A DNA stretch of 64,000 nucleotides from an uncultured Lachnospiraceae bacterium (GCA_946182825.1 CAMGZH010000005.1:1-64000); one strand, 5' to 3'. Counted from the first letter of the stretch, positions 37,153 through 45,930 are shown. Made by a program: numbers and translations. Notes: generated from the letters alone by a model not told the origin.

Positions 37153-38766
37153 TTACAGCTGTGGACCAGCAGCAACTAAAGCCTTACCAGCTTCATTTGT
37201 CTCATACTTCTTGAAGTTCTTGATGAATCTCTGTGCAAGATCCTTAGCCTTAGCCTCCCACTCAGAAGCATCAGCGTAAGTATCACGAGGATCAAGAATT
37301 CCTGTATCAACACCCTCAAGCTCTGTTGGAACCTCGAAACCGAAGAATGGGATCTTCTTTGTAGGTGCCTTATCTACAGAACCGTTCTGGATTGCTGTGA
37401 TGATTCCTCTTGTGTCCTTAATAGAGATACGCTTACCGGTACCGTTCCATCCTGTGTTAACAAGATATGCCTTTGCACCGCTCTTCTCCATTCTCTTAAC
37501 TAACTCCTCAGCGTACTTTGTAGGATGAAGCTCAAGGAAAGCCTGTCCGAAGCATGCAGAGAAAGTAGGAGTAGGCTCAGTAATTCCACGCTCTGTACCA
37601 GCAAGCTTTGCTGTAAATCCAGAGAGGAAGTAGTACTTTGTCTGCTCATCGTTAAGAATAGATACCGGAGGAAGTACTCCGAAAGCATCTGCTGAAAGGA
37701 AAATTACGTTGTCAGCAGCAGGTCCTGAAGACTTACCGTTAACGTTTGCAACGATCTTCTCGATGTGATCGATCGGGTAAGATACACGAGTGTTCTCTGT
37801 TACGCTCTTATCTGCGAAATCAAGCTTACCGTCGTCAGCAACTGTAACGTTCTCAAGAAGAGCGTTACGCTTGATTGCATTGTAGATATCCGGCTCAGCC
37901 TCACCGTCAAGGTTGATAACCTTAGCGTAGCAACCACCCTCGTAGTTGAATACACCGTTGTCATCCCAACCGTGCTCATCATCACCGATCAGAAGACGCT
38001 GTGGATCAGTAGAAAGTGTTGTCTTACCTGTTCCGGAAAGACCGAAGAAGATGGATGTGTGCTTACCATCGAAATCTGTGTTAGCAGAGCAATGCATAGA
38101 AGCGATACCCTTAAGAGGCATGTAGTAGTTCATCATAGAGAACATACCCTTCTTCATCTCTCCGCCGTACCATGTGTTGATGATAACCTGCTCGCGGCTT
38201 GTGATGTTGAATACAACAGCTGTCTCAGAGTTAAGACCAAGCTCCTTGTAGTTCTCTACCTTAGCCTTGGAAGCGTTGTATACAACGAAGTCCGGCTCAA
38301 AGTTCTCAAGTTCCTCAGCGGTTGGCTTGATGAACATGTTCTCAACGAAATGAGCCTGCCAAGCAACCTCAACGATGAAACGTACAGCCATACGAGTATC
38401 CTCGTTGGCACCACAGAAAGCATCAACTACAAATAATTTCTTATTAGAAAGTTCCTTCTTAGCGATCTCCTTAACTGCTTCCCATGTCTCCTGAGTTGCA
38501 GGATGGTTATCGTTTGGATACTCCTCAGAATTCCACCATACAGTATCCTTAGAGTTCTCGTCCATTACGATGAACTTATCTTTAGGAGAACGTCCTGTGT
38601 AGATTCCTGTAAATACATCAACAGCGCCAAGCTCTGTCTCATGACCTACTTCATAGCCCTCAAGATCAGCCTTAGTCTCCTCTGCGAATAACTCTTCGTA
38701 GGAAGGATTGTAGACGATCTCAGTGGTTCCAGTGATTCCGTACTTGGTTAAATCAATCTTTGCCAT
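37153..38766 (-). CDS. pckA: ATP-dependent phosphoenolpyruvate carboxykinase
   Basis: A 537-residue enzyme interconverting oxaloacetate and PEP with ATP/ADP. In fermentative gut bacteria it often runs toward oxaloacetate, fixing CO2. Motifs: [10 protein letters not shown] near the start, the active-site Lys in [11 protein letters not shown], the P-loop [12 protein letters not shown] with [11 protein letters not shown] after it, and [11 protein letters not shown]. Codon choice is visibly biased toward one set of codons, which suggests high expression. The gene is divergent from gltA and has a clear promoter. Confidence 0.97.
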   Translation of the reverse strand: MAKIDLTKYGITGTTEIVYNPSYEELFAEETKADLEGYEVGHETELGAVDVFTGIYTGRSPKDKFIVMDENSKDTVWWNSEEYPNDNHPATQETWEAVKEIAKKELSNKKLFVVDAFCGANEDTRMAVRFIVEVAWQAHFVENMFIKPTAEELENFEPDFVVYNASKAKVENYKELGLNSETAVVFNITSREQVIINTWYGGEMKKGMFSMMNYYMPLKGIASMHCSANTDFDGKHTSIFFGLSGTGKTTLSTDPQRLLIGDDEHGWDDNGVFNYEGGCYAKVINLDGEAEPDIYNAIKRNALLENVTVADDGKLDFADKSVTENTRVSYPIDHIEKIVANVNGKSSGPAADNVIFLSADAFGVLPPVSILNDEQTKYYFLSGFTAKLAGTERGITEPTPTFSACFGQAFLELHPTKYAEELVKRMEKSGAKAYLVNTGWNGTGKRISIKDTRGIITAIQNGSVDKAPTKKIPFFGFEVPTELEGVDTGILDPRDTYADASEWEAKAKDLAQRFIKNFKKYETNEAGKALVAAGPQL

Positions 38767-38817
38767 TCTAAAACCTCTTTCGCGTGATATTTGAAACTAT
38801 CAAAATTACCGTCATTC

Positions 38818-38845
38818 ATTATACATTACTTTTGTGCAAAATCAA
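38818..38845 (-). promoter_or_regulatory. Promoter of pckA
   Basis: TTGATT (38845-38840) and TATAAT (38823-38818) on the minus strand have a 16-base spacer. Confidence 0.7.
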
Positions 38846-38893
38846 AAACTTTTGGCTGAAAATTTATATTTATATCGATTTTTCATAAGAAAA

Positions 38894-38923
38894 TTGTTAT
38901 CTAAGGCATAATTATGGTAGAAT
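38894..38923 (+). promoter_or_regulatory. Promoter of gltA
   Basis: TTGTTA (38894-38899) and TAGAAT (38918-38923) have an 18-base spacer, about 50 bases ahead of the gltA start. It is divergent from the pckA promoter with about 50 bases between the two -35 boxes. Confidence 0.6.
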
Positions 38924-38972
38924 ATTGTCGTTTATGGAAAAAGATCTACATTAAGAAAGAGAGGTGTCTCCT

Positions 38973-40334
38973 TTGCCATCAAATTTTAGCAAGGTCACTC
39001 CTGAAATCGAAGCATTGGCTCAGAAGACGGAGGATGCTGCCTACATCGATCCGGAATTATATTCCGAATATAATGTCAAGCGTGGTCTCCGTGATCTGAA
39101 CGGTAAAGGTGTACTTGTCGGTATCACCAATATTTCTGAGGTCAACTCACAGCGCGTGATCGACGGCAAGAATGTACCTATTGACGGTGAGCTTTTCTAT
39201 CGTGGCTACAACGTTCAGGAAATCGTTAAGAACATGAAATCCGATAATCACTTCGGATTCGAAGAGATTATTTATCTCCTGTTATTCGGAGAACTTCCGG
39301 ACAGGAAGCAGCTGGATGATTTCATCTCACTGCTTGCCAACTATCGTATGCTGCCTCGTAACTTCGTTCGAGACGTCATCATGAAGAAATCTTCCAAGGA
39401 TATGATGAACACTCTGGCCCGTTCCGTTTTGACATTATATTCCTATGATGACAACCCCGATGACACTTCCGAGAGCAATGTCCTTCGCCAGTGTCTGCAG
39501 CTGATCGCAATGTTCCCATTGCTGTCTGTCTACGGTTACCAGGCATATCGATACTACGATAAGGGTGATTCTCTTATCATCCACCGTCCTAAGAAGGAAT
39601 ACTCCACAGCAGAAAACATTCTTCACTGTCTTCGTGACGACAGCAGTTTTACTCCGCTTGAAGCCAAGCTTTTAGATGTCGCACTGATTCTTCACGCAGA
39701 GCACGGTGGCGGTAACAACTCTACCTTCACCACACATCTGGTATCCTCTTCCGGTACGGATACCTATTCTGCCATCTCCGCTGCCATCGGTTCCCTTAAG
39801 GGTCCTCGTCATGGTGGTGCGAATATCAAGGTGGTCAAGATGTTTGCCGACATGAAGAAAAAGGTCAAAGACTGGACCAGCGAAGAGGAAGTAGGCGCAT
39901 ACCTTCGTGCTCTTTTACACAAAGAGGCTTTCGATCAGGCCGGTCTGATCTACGGTATCGGCCATGCGGTTTATTCCATCTCCGACCCTCGTGCCGTTAC
40001 CTTCCACGGCTATGTAGAGCAGCTTGCCGAGGCGAAGGGCTATGAGAAGGAATTTGCCCTGTACTCCCTTGTTGAGCGCCTTGCTCCTCAGATCATTGCC
40101 GAGGAACGCAAGATCTATAAGGGTGTCAGCCCTAACGTGGACTTCTACAGCGGTTTCGTTTATCAGATGCTTGAGCTTCCCCTTGAGCTCTACACTCCTA
40201 TTTTTGCCATTGCACGTATTGCCGGCTGGAGTGCCCACCGCATGGAAGAGATCTGCCACAAGGATAAGATCATGCGTCCTTCCTATATGACCGTTACAGA
40301 GCATCATCCGTATGTCCCTATCGACAAGCGATAA
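38973..40334 (+). CDS. gltA: Citrate synthase
   Basis: A 453-residue citrate synthase condensing oxaloacetate and acetyl-CoA. The catalytic set is visible: His in LHAEHGGGNNST, His in GPRHGGANIK plus GIGHAVYSISDPRA, and the substrate Arg in that last motif. The start is the TTG at 38973, because AGAGAGGTG sits six bases ahead; an in-frame GTG at 38964 lies within that site. It stands next to and divergent from pckA, so the two genes meet at oxaloacetate. Citrate here probably feeds glutamate synthesis in an incomplete TCA cycle (inference). No aconitase or isocitrate dehydrogenase lies nearby. Confidence 0.95.
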   Translation: MPSNFSKVTPEIEALAQKTEDAAYIDPELYSEYNVKRGLRDLNGKGVLVGITNISEVNSQRVIDGKNVPIDGELFYRGYNVQEIVKNMKSDNHFGFEEIIYLLLFGELPDRKQLDDFISLLANYRMLPRNFVRDVIMKKSSKDMMNTLARSVLTLYSYDDNPDDTSESNVLRQCLQLIAMFPLLSVYGYQAYRYYDKGDSLIIHRPKKEYSTAENILHCLRDDSSFTPLEAKLLDVALILHAEHGGGNNSTFTTHLVSSSGTDTYSAISAAIGSLKGPRHGGANIKVVKMFADMKKKVKDWTSEEEVGAYLRALLHKEAFDQAGLIYGIGHAVYSISDPRAVTFHGYVEQLAEAKGYEKEFALYSLVERLAPQIIAEERKIYKGVSPNVDFYSGFVYQMLELPLELYTPIFAIARIAGWSAHRMEEICHKDKIMRPSYMTVTEHHPYVPIDKR

Positions 40335-40405
40335 TGGATGATAGAAGGTAACGACAGAACCAATTCAGAAATAAGATAATATAAGATAGAGGTATATATT
40401 GAACT

Positions 40406-40786
40406 ATGAAAGATTTTAACATCATGCTGATTCTCGATCTCGTGATTGCTGCCCTTGGCGTCTATTTAGCTTATGCCGCTATCGCCATGAAGAGCAAAAA
40501 GCAGGTTCCCCCTGCTTTTGTTCCCCAAGAGGAAATGAATCGCTGCAAGGATTCGAAGGGCTTTGCCTCCTACATGTGGAGTCGCACTGCCATCTTTGCA
40601 GGTATTTCCATTGTAAGCGGCCTATTAAGCTTTCTGTTTGACCTCAGGGTCCTTCCTGTTTCCAAAGTAACAGCAAGCTTTATCAACGTAAGCCTTTTGA
40701 TTCTTTTCCTGGTGGTCTGGATGTTTTTCAACGCATCCATGCGCTCCGGCAAAAACAAATATTTCACTCCGGAACAGATGCTCTGA
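40406..40786 (+). CDS. Small membrane protein of unknown function
   Basis: A 126-residue protein with three hydrophobic segments (about residues 7-27, 61-83 and 92-110) and a polar loop with KSKKQVPPAF after the first. No family is recognised. It lies 71 bases downstream of gltA on the same strand with only a modest GAGGTA site, so it may be cotranscribed with citrate synthase. Confidence 0.7.
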   Translation: MKDFNIMLILDLVIAALGVYLAYAAIAMKSKKQVPPAFVPQEEMNRCKDSKGFASYMWSRTAIFAGISIVSGLLSFLFDLRVLPVSKVTASFINVSLLILFLVVWMFFNASMRSGKNKYFTPEQML

Positions 40787-40805
40787 TCCACTGTTAAAGT
40801 TGTAC

Positions 40806-40833
40806 AAATATTCAGTTTGTTAATTGAATATTT
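40806..40833. promoter_or_regulatory. Inverted repeat at the cheY promoter
   Basis: AAATATTCA (40806-40814) and TGAATATTT (40825-40833) are perfect 9-base arms with a 10-base spacer. The repeat abuts TTGGCA (40833-40838), which with TATATA (40857-40862, 18-base spacer) forms a possible promoter. It may be an operator or a weak terminator of the preceding gene. Confidence 0.5.
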
Positions 40834-40890
40834 TGGCAACATAGTGTAAGATACCTTATATACAAACATTAGACAACGAGGTAAAAATTC

Positions 40891-41265
40891 ATGGGTAAAG
40901 AAAATGTTAAAATCTTAGTCGGTGATGACTCTATTCTTGCCAGAAAGCAGCTCAAGGACACGATCCTGAAATTCGAAGAAAGTGTTGAATTTATAGATGC
41001 AGCGAATGGCCAGGAGGCTGTCGACTTATATCTCAAAGAAAAGCCGAATATTGTATTCCTTGACATCGTAATGCCAATCAAAGACGGAATTGCTGCTGTT
41101 AGTGAGATCATTCAGAATGATCCTTCTGCTCTTATCGTTATGGTATCATCCGTTGGCACTCAGGTTCAGCTTAAGGCTGCGATTGAGGCCGGTGCGAAGG
41201 ATTTTGTACAGAAACCGATCAACCCTGACCAGATCAAAAATGTTCTTGCTTCACATTTGAAATGA
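40891..41265 (+). CDS. CheY-like single-domain response regulator
   Basis: A 124-residue receiver domain without an output domain. The acidic pair GDDS, phospho-acceptor Asp in FLDIVMP (near 57), Ser in MVSSVG and Lys in VQKPINP are all in place. It is 17 bases ahead of a CheX-like gene, so the pair probably forms a phosphorylated signal and its phosphatase, as in chemotaxis, or a related motility or surface-sensing output. GAGGTA precedes the ATG. No flagellar gene is in the window. Confidence 0.9.
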   Translation: MGKENVKILVGDDSILARKQLKDTILKFEESVEFIDAANGQEAVDLYLKEKPNIVFLDIVMPIKDGIAAVSEIIQNDPSALIVMVSSVGTQVQLKAAIEAGAKDFVQKPINPDQIKNVLASHLK

Positions 41266-41282
41266 TAAGAGGAGAATAGTCC

Positions 41283-42164
41283 ATGTTTGCACAGTTTTTT
41301 GGCAGTTATCTACTCAGTAAGAATGCAGTATCACCAGAGCAGCTTACCGCTGCGATCACAAAGCTGGCTGATACCCACATCAAATTAGGTACCCTTGCAA
41401 TGCACAAGGGCTACATGACCGCCTCAGAGGTTGATGAGGTATGTTTCCTCCAGACCCGTGAGGATAAGCGTTTTGGAGAGATCGCTTTAGAGCGTAACTA
41501 CCTCTTTGAGGATCAGCTTGAGGATCTTCTGAAGTCTCAGAACCCGGATTACCTTCTTTTAGGTCAGACCCTCGTGGATTCCGGTGTGATCTCTAACACA
41601 GATCTCGAGACTCTGATGGTAGGCTATCAGGCCGAGAACAAATTAGAAGAAGCTCCTTCCGAGGATGCAAACCAGGAGGAGACCCAGACCCTCATTATGA
41701 ACTTCTTCGAAGCTGCAGACGAGCAGCTTTCCGACGAAGCTCTGATGTACATGAACCTTATTTTCAACAATCTGGTTCGTTTTATCGGTGAGGATTTCAC
41801 TCCTTTGGCTCCTGTTGCCTGTACTTCCTATGACACGAACTACTGTGTCACCCAGAGTATCTCCGGTCCTATTAATGTGACCAGCGGTATCGATATGGAA
41901 GAGGATGTTGCCATCGCTTTTGCATCTCGTTACGCTAAGATGGAGTTCCACGTATTCGACGAGTACGTTAAGGCATCCCTGGAAGATTTCCTGAATCTGC
42001 ATAACGGTCTGTTCTCCGTTAACATGTCCAATGCATATTCTACCGAGGTTGCTTTGGATCCTCCTATGCACAACGATGTACCGACTTATAAGATGGATAA
42101 AGGCAGCTTTGTTATCCCTGTTATTTATCCTTTCGGAACGATTTATCTGATTCTTGCCATGTAA
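41283..42164 (+). CDS. CheX-like protein with N-terminal MshEN-like repeats
   Basis: A 293-residue soluble protein. The first 120 residues hold two copies of a short helical unit (KLGTLAMHKGYMTASEVDEV and LLGQTLVDSGVISNTDLETL) resembling the MshEN/T2SSE N-terminal domain, which in other proteins can bind c-di-GMP. After an acidic linker, residues about 145-293 look like a CheC/CheX phosphatase domain: DFLN followed by exactly 22 residues and a Pro fits the E-x2-N-x22-P motif, but with Asp in place of Glu. It would dephosphorylate the CheY-like protein encoded just upstream, perhaps under nucleotide control (inference). The RBS is AGAGGAGAA. Confidence 0.7.
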   Translation: MFAQFFGSYLLSKNAVSPEQLTAAITKLADTHIKLGTLAMHKGYMTASEVDEVCFLQTREDKRFGEIALERNYLFEDQLEDLLKSQNPDYLLLGQTLVDSGVISNTDLETLMVGYQAENKLEEAPSEDANQEETQTLIMNFFEAADEQLSDEALMYMNLIFNNLVRFIGEDFTPLAPVACTSYDTNYCVTQSISGPINVTSGIDMEEDVAIAFASRYAKMEFHVFDEYVKASLEDFLNLHNGLFSVNMSNAYSTEVALDPPMHNDVPTYKMDKGSFVIPVIYPFGTIYLILAM

Positions 42165-42171
42165 GCTTTTA

Positions 42172-42255
42172 TCTCAGTCGAGGTTCCAATCTCCGACTAA
42201 GATAAACGCTCCGCGCCAAACTCGTGTATAAAGCTCGTGGGCAAGACTTGAATTT
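42172..42255 (+). repeat. Intergenic repeat element, copy 1
   Basis: An 84-base unit starts tctcagtc, has ccaatctccgact and aaacgctcc inside, and ends ctcgtgggcaagacttgaatt. The same blocks in the same order recur at 42445-42575. It is non-coding, just after the CheX-like gene. Confidence 0.6.
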
Positions 42256-42269
42256 TACTTGTAATTTGA

Positions 42270-42297
42270 GCCGCCGGTTATCCGGCGGCTTTTTCTT
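42270..42297 (+). terminator. Terminator of the cheY/cheX-like unit
   Basis: The perfect 8-base GC stem GCCGCCGG/CCGGCGGC has a TTAT loop and is followed by TTTTTCTTTT. It lies about 105 bases past the stop, after repeat copy 1. Confidence 0.88.
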
Positions 42298-42400
42298 TTG
42301 GGTTCACACCTCTTTCCACGGACGCAATCCTTGTATCGCTACGTGTCGGATGGCCTCCCATTCGAGTCGCGTATCACATGTCACCGTCATACCGCAAAAA

Positions 42401-42430
42401 GCGCCCTGCTTACCAACGTAAGCAAGGCGC
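42401..42430. terminator. Bidirectional hairpin between repeat copies
   Basis: A 13-base stem with one mismatch (42401-42413 with 42418-42430) is flanked by AAAAA on the left and GAAAAAA on the right. On the minus strand it is followed by TTTTT and can end the thrC transcript after it passes repeat copy 2. Confidence 0.8.
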
Positions 42431-42444
42431 GAAAAAACGGTTGT

Positions 42445-42575
42445 CTCTCAGTCAGCGATCCCAATCTCCGACTGATAGAAACGCTCCACGAGAATGCGCA
42501 GGAATTTGCCCAGGAAATTTGTCAGCTTCGCTGACGCAAATTCCTCGCCAGATCTCGTGAGCAAGACTTGAATTG
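42445..42575 (+). repeat. Intergenic repeat element, copy 2
   Basis: It has the same left block (tctcagtc, ccaatctccgact, aaacgctcc) and right block (ctcgtgagcaagacttgaatt) as copy 1, with about 50 extra bases between them. The insert contains its own inverted repeat: caggaatttg near 42500 against caaattcctcg near 42540. Confidence 0.6.
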
Positions 42576-42590
42576 ACGTTCGGTTATGGC

Positions 42591-44078
42591 TTAGATTCCA
42601 AGGAACTTCTTAACAACCTGTGGCATCTCATCCACTTCGCAAACTGTGTCATGACGAACCGGTGCCGTCTTGATCTCCTTGATGGCATCCGGGATCGCAA
42701 CATTTGCCACCTCAGACAACTTATCTGTTAAATCGATATCAGATACAGAAGCATCATCAGCTCCAATTGCCTGCATTACAGAACGGGTAAACTTGAAAGG
42801 AGAAGCGGTAGAAGCAATCACAACCGGCTTGTCATCTCCTGACTCCTTTAAGTACTTCTGGTATACACAGGAAGCTACAGCTGTATGAGTATCTAACACA
42901 TAACCGGTATCCTCGTATACACGCTTGATCTCATCGGAAGTCTCCTGCTCTGTAGCATAATTGCCATAGAAGTCAGCCAGTCCCTTCTTCATCTCATCGG
43001 TGATCTCGTAAACACCCTTTGTATTAAGATCTGACATAAGATCACGATCCTTGGCATCGCTTTCTCCTGCAATCTTATAGATCAATCTCTCTAAGTTAGA
43101 AGAGATCAGGATATCCATGGATGGTGAACTTGTAAGGTGGAAGTCTCTGTTCTTATCATAGGTGCCGGTAGAGAAAAAGTCATATAAAACCTTATTCTCA
43201 TTGGATGCACAGATCAGCTTATGGATCGGAAGACCCATGTTCTTTGCATAGAAGGCAGCAAGGATATTACCAAAGTTACCGGTAGGAACGGTTACATTGA
43301 TCTCATCACCAAGTGCGATCTTATCGGATGCAAGAAGTCTTGTGTATGCATATACATAGTAAACAACCTGTGGAACCAGACGTCCGATGTTAATAGAGTT
43401 TGCGGAAGAGAACTGATATCCCTTGGCATCAAGTGCAGCAGCAAGCTCATCATCGCCAAACATCTTCTTCACACCGGTCTGAGCCTGGTCGAAGTTACCA
43501 TGGATTCCAACAACAAAGGTATTGTCACCCTTCTGTGTTACCATCTGCTTCTCCTGGATCTCAGACACACCGTTCTTAGGATAGAATACTACGATCTTGG
43601 TTCCCGGAACATCGGCAAATCCCTCCAGGGCAGCCTTACCGGTATCACCGGAAGTTGCAGTCAGGATCACGATGTCATTCTTAAGATCATTCTTACGAGC
43701 AGCTGTGATCATCAAATGTGGCAGAATGGAAAGAGCCATATCCTTGAAGGCAATGGTTCTACCGTGGAACAGCTCTAAGTAGTACGCACCATCCGCATAA
43801 GTCAAAGGCGCGATCTCCTCTGTATCAAACTTGCTGTCATAGGCATTGTTAATGCAATTCTTTAATTCTTCCTCTGTATAATCCACCAGAAGGAGCTTCA
43901 TAACCTCATAAGCCACCTGCTGATAGCTCATCTTGGAAAGGTCCTCTAAGGAAACATCCAGCTTAGGAATCTCGGTAGGTACATACAGACCACCATCCGG
44001 AGCCAATCCCTGAAGTACAGCCTGAGAAGCTGTAACCCTATCGTTTTTGTTACGGGTGCTTACATATTCTACGCTCAT
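42591..44078 (-). CDS. thrC: Threonine synthase
   Basis: A 495-residue PLP enzyme making threonine from O-phosphohomoserine. An N-terminal domain has GLAPDGGLYVP; the PLP lysine is in HGRTIAFKDMA; TATSGDTGKAALEG and VPTGNFGNILA bind the cofactor phosphate and substrate. The length fits the long type of Gram-negative, yeast and many clostridial enzymes. The start is the ATG at 44078, with AAGGAGAAGAT ahead; the frame is open upstream but runs into the leader. It is monocistronic, with a consensus promoter and an operator-like palindrome. Confidence 0.96.
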   Translation of the reverse strand: MSVEYVSTRNKNDRVTASQAVLQGLAPDGGLYVPTEIPKLDVSLEDLSKMSYQQVAYEVMKLLLVDYTEEELKNCINNAYDSKFDTEEIAPLTYADGAYYLELFHGRTIAFKDMALSILPHLMITAARKNDLKNDIVILTATSGDTGKAALEGFADVPGTKIVVFYPKNGVSEIQEKQMVTQKGDNTFVVGIHGNFDQAQTGVKKMFGDDELAAALDAKGYQFSSANSINIGRLVPQVVYYVYAYTRLLASDKIALGDEINVTVPTGNFGNILAAFYAKNMGLPIHKLICASNENKVLYDFFSTGTYDKNRDFHLTSSPSMDILISSNLERLIYKIAGESDAKDRDLMSDLNTKGVYEITDEMKKGLADFYGNYATEQETSDEIKRVYEDTGYVLDTHTAVASCVYQKYLKESGDDKPVVIASTASPFKFTRSVMQAIGADDASVSDIDLTDKLSEVANVAIPDAIKEIKTAPVRHDTVCEVDEMPQVVKKFLGI

Positions 44079-44151
44079 ATCTTCTCCTTGTAATTCTTTT
44101 TTCTGATTCCCTGATTGTTGTCGGCAGAAAAACAAGTGACCGCCCACCACA

Positions 44152-44164
44152 AACACTAAGTGTT
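44152..44164. promoter_or_regulatory. Operator-like palindrome at the thrC start site
   Basis: AACACT-A-AGTGTT is a perfect palindrome (6-base arms) directly abutting the -10 box of the thrC promoter, where a bound repressor would block initiation. The binding protein is unknown. Confidence 0.5.
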
Positions 44165-44193
44165 ATTATATGTGATAAAAGAAACACCGTCAA
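44165..44193 (-). promoter_or_regulatory. Consensus sigma-A promoter of thrC
   Basis: TTGACG (44193-44188) and TATAAT (44170-44165) on the minus strand have a 17-base spacer. The leader is about 80 bases. Confidence 0.85.
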
Positions 44194-44427
44194 CCAAACC
44201 GGCCACGAAAAGTTCACGAATTTTGCACTCTTTCCCGTACTTTTTTCCGTTGATGTGCTAAATTCCCATGCCATGCCGTGCCAAAACCTGCATCCTCTCC
44301 CCTTCCCGATTGCTGTGAAGTGATCAGCCATGCCTTCAAAGCTTCATGCACCTCGTTTCTTCTCACCCGTGCACCTTTATGTTATACTAGGAGCAGAGCA
44401 TAAAGGCGCGCAAAGGCAGGTGTTTCT

Positions 44428-45240
44428 ATGGCAGAAGGCGTATATAAGACCACTAGAAAAGATGGTAGCAGCAGCTACCGCGTCAGCATTTATCGAGAAA
44501 AAAAGCATATTAGTTTGGGAAGTTTTACTGACGAAGAAACAGCCGCAAAGGCTTACCGGGAAGCTGTTGACTTCTACAGCGATCCCTCCATCACGATTCT
44601 TAATTTTCGACAGAAGCTTTCGGCTCTCTCTCCGGACAAGGCTGTCACCATCTTAAACCACAGAGATCATAAGGTTTATATCAAGACACCCATCTACCTG
44701 GAGAATGGATTTTTCACCTATTATCTCGAAGGGGTCGGACATCTGAAATTCGACAATGATGACCTGTTCTATTACAGTTCCCACCGGATCTTAAATCACA
44801 ACGGTCATCTCTATGTGAATGACTACGGCAGCCAGTACGGTATTTTAGGCCGTTATGGCATCAAGAATTATGCTGTAGCAGGAAGGGATTATACCTTTGC
44901 CAACGGGGATCCGCATGACCTGCGCTATGCCAACATCATTGTCATCAACAAATATCACGGAGTCCGTCAGATCCTTCAGCATGATCTGATCCGGCATGAA
45001 GTGAAGATCCATCTGGTCGGGGACTATCTCATCGGCCGGTACGAAACCGACGCTCAGGCCGCCGTGGCCTATAATAAAGCGGTGGATGCCGCCATTGATC
45101 ACGGTTTTCAGAAGAATTTTATTCAGAACTATGTGTTGGAATATACCCCGAAAGAATATGCCGATATCTACACCAAAATCAAGCTTCCGGGAGCTTATCT
45201 AAATTACCTTAAGGACATAAAGAATTCCCCCAAAAATTAG
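44428..45240 (+). CDS. Protein with two AP2-like domains and a degenerate HNH-like core
   Basis: A 270-residue soluble protein. Residues 4-48 (GVYKTTRKDG, YRVSIYREKKHISLGSF, TDEETAAKAYREA) and 177-220 (HGVRQI, HEVKIHLVGDYLIGRY, ETDAQAAVAYNKA) both fit the AP2/integrase-type DNA-binding fold: three strands, then a helix with an Ala-rich AY motif. Between them, ANGDPHDLRYANIIVINKYHGV resembles the end of an HNH-AP2 homing endonuclease (DGNPLDNRxxNL), but the catalytic His pair before it is absent. I read it as a domesticated, nuclease-dead DNA-binding protein. TATACT near 44383 may be the -10 box. It has no partner genes; a 15-base-pair terminator follows. Confidence 0.65.
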   Translation: MAEGVYKTTRKDGSSSYRVSIYREKKHISLGSFTDEETAAKAYREAVDFYSDPSITILNFRQKLSALSPDKAVTILNHRDHKVYIKTPIYLENGFFTYYLEGVGHLKFDNDDLFYYSSHRILNHNGHLYVNDYGSQYGILGRYGIKNYAVAGRDYTFANGDPHDLRYANIIVINKYHGVRQILQHDLIRHEVKIHLVGDYLIGRYETDAQAAVAYNKAVDAAIDHGFQKNFIQNYVLEYTPKEYADIYTKIKLPGAYLNYLKDIKNSPKN

Positions 45241-45326
45241 TCATCAGGCTTCCGGCTGGTTATCAGCTGGTTGTGGGACATTCTTGCATGAACACAGGCA
45301 TACACATGCTACCAACAAAGCAAACA

Positions 45327-45363
45327 CCCCCCAAGGATCAGTCGCAGGCTGATCCTTGGGGGG
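45327..45363. terminator. Bidirectional terminator between the AP2 gene and mscL
   Basis: A perfect 15-base stem (45327-45341 with 45349-45363) has a seven-base loop, sitting between two convergent genes. It lacks a strong T run on either side but is very stable. Confidence 0.75.
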
Positions 45364-45385
45364 TCTGATTTCTTCTACTTCATTT

Positions 45386-45865
45386 TTATTTCAGATCACT
45401 GGTACAGTGCGGGCACTTGGTTGCACCGATCGGGATCATGGTCTTGCAGAACGGACACTCCTTCTCCGTAGGATCTGCGATCTCATCCCTGGTAACACGA
45501 TCACGCATCTTGGATAAGAACTTCACCAGGCAGAAAATAACAAGAGCCATTAAAAGGAAGTTGATCACTACGGTGATAAACGTTCCGTAATTCAGTGTTG
45601 CTGCTCCGGCCTCCTGCGCAGCTGCAAGAGTCTTATAGTGACTTCCGTCCAGCGAAATGAACCAGTTGGAAAAATCAATTCCGCCTGTCAGCAAACTGAT
45701 CACCGGCATGATGATATCGTTTACCAGGGAATTGATGATACCCTGGAAGGCCGCACCGATGATAACACCGACTGCCATATCCATTACATTGCCTTTTGTG
45801 ATAAAGGACTGGAAATCTTTTACAAAGCCTTTTCCCTTACCTGCTATCTTTTTAACGTCTGTCAT
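45386..45865 (-). CDS. mscL: Large-conductance mechanosensitive channel with zinc ribbon tail
   Basis: A 159-residue MscL. The N-terminal amphipathic helix and the pore helix are clear ([20 protein letters not shown]); the loop includes [16 protein letters not shown], and the second helix lies near 95-115. It opens under membrane tension to protect against osmotic downshock. The C-terminus carries an extra [18 protein letters not shown] segment, a four-cysteine zinc ribbon after the cytoplasmic helix, present in some clostridial relatives. The start is the ATG at 45865 with AAAGGAGG ahead. It lies after a MATE gene, 65 bases apart. Confidence 0.95.
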   Translation of the reverse strand: MTDVKKIAGKGKGFVKDFQSFITKGNVMDMAVGVIIGAAFQGIINSLVNDIIMPVISLLTGGIDFSNWFISLDGSHYKTLAAAQEAGAATLNYGTFITVVINFLLMALVIFCLVKFLSKMRDRVTRDEIADPTEKECPFCKTMIPIGATKCPHCTSDLK

Positions 45866-45930
45866 TTTGTTCCTCCTTTTGGAAATACAATATGTTACTC
45901 TCCGTTTTCTGTGGCCTATTATCTCATGTT

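Noticed and set aside
42224..42560. Overlapping short open frames after the CheX-like gene
   Set aside because: They run through repeat copies and two terminator hairpins and have no ribosome binding sites.
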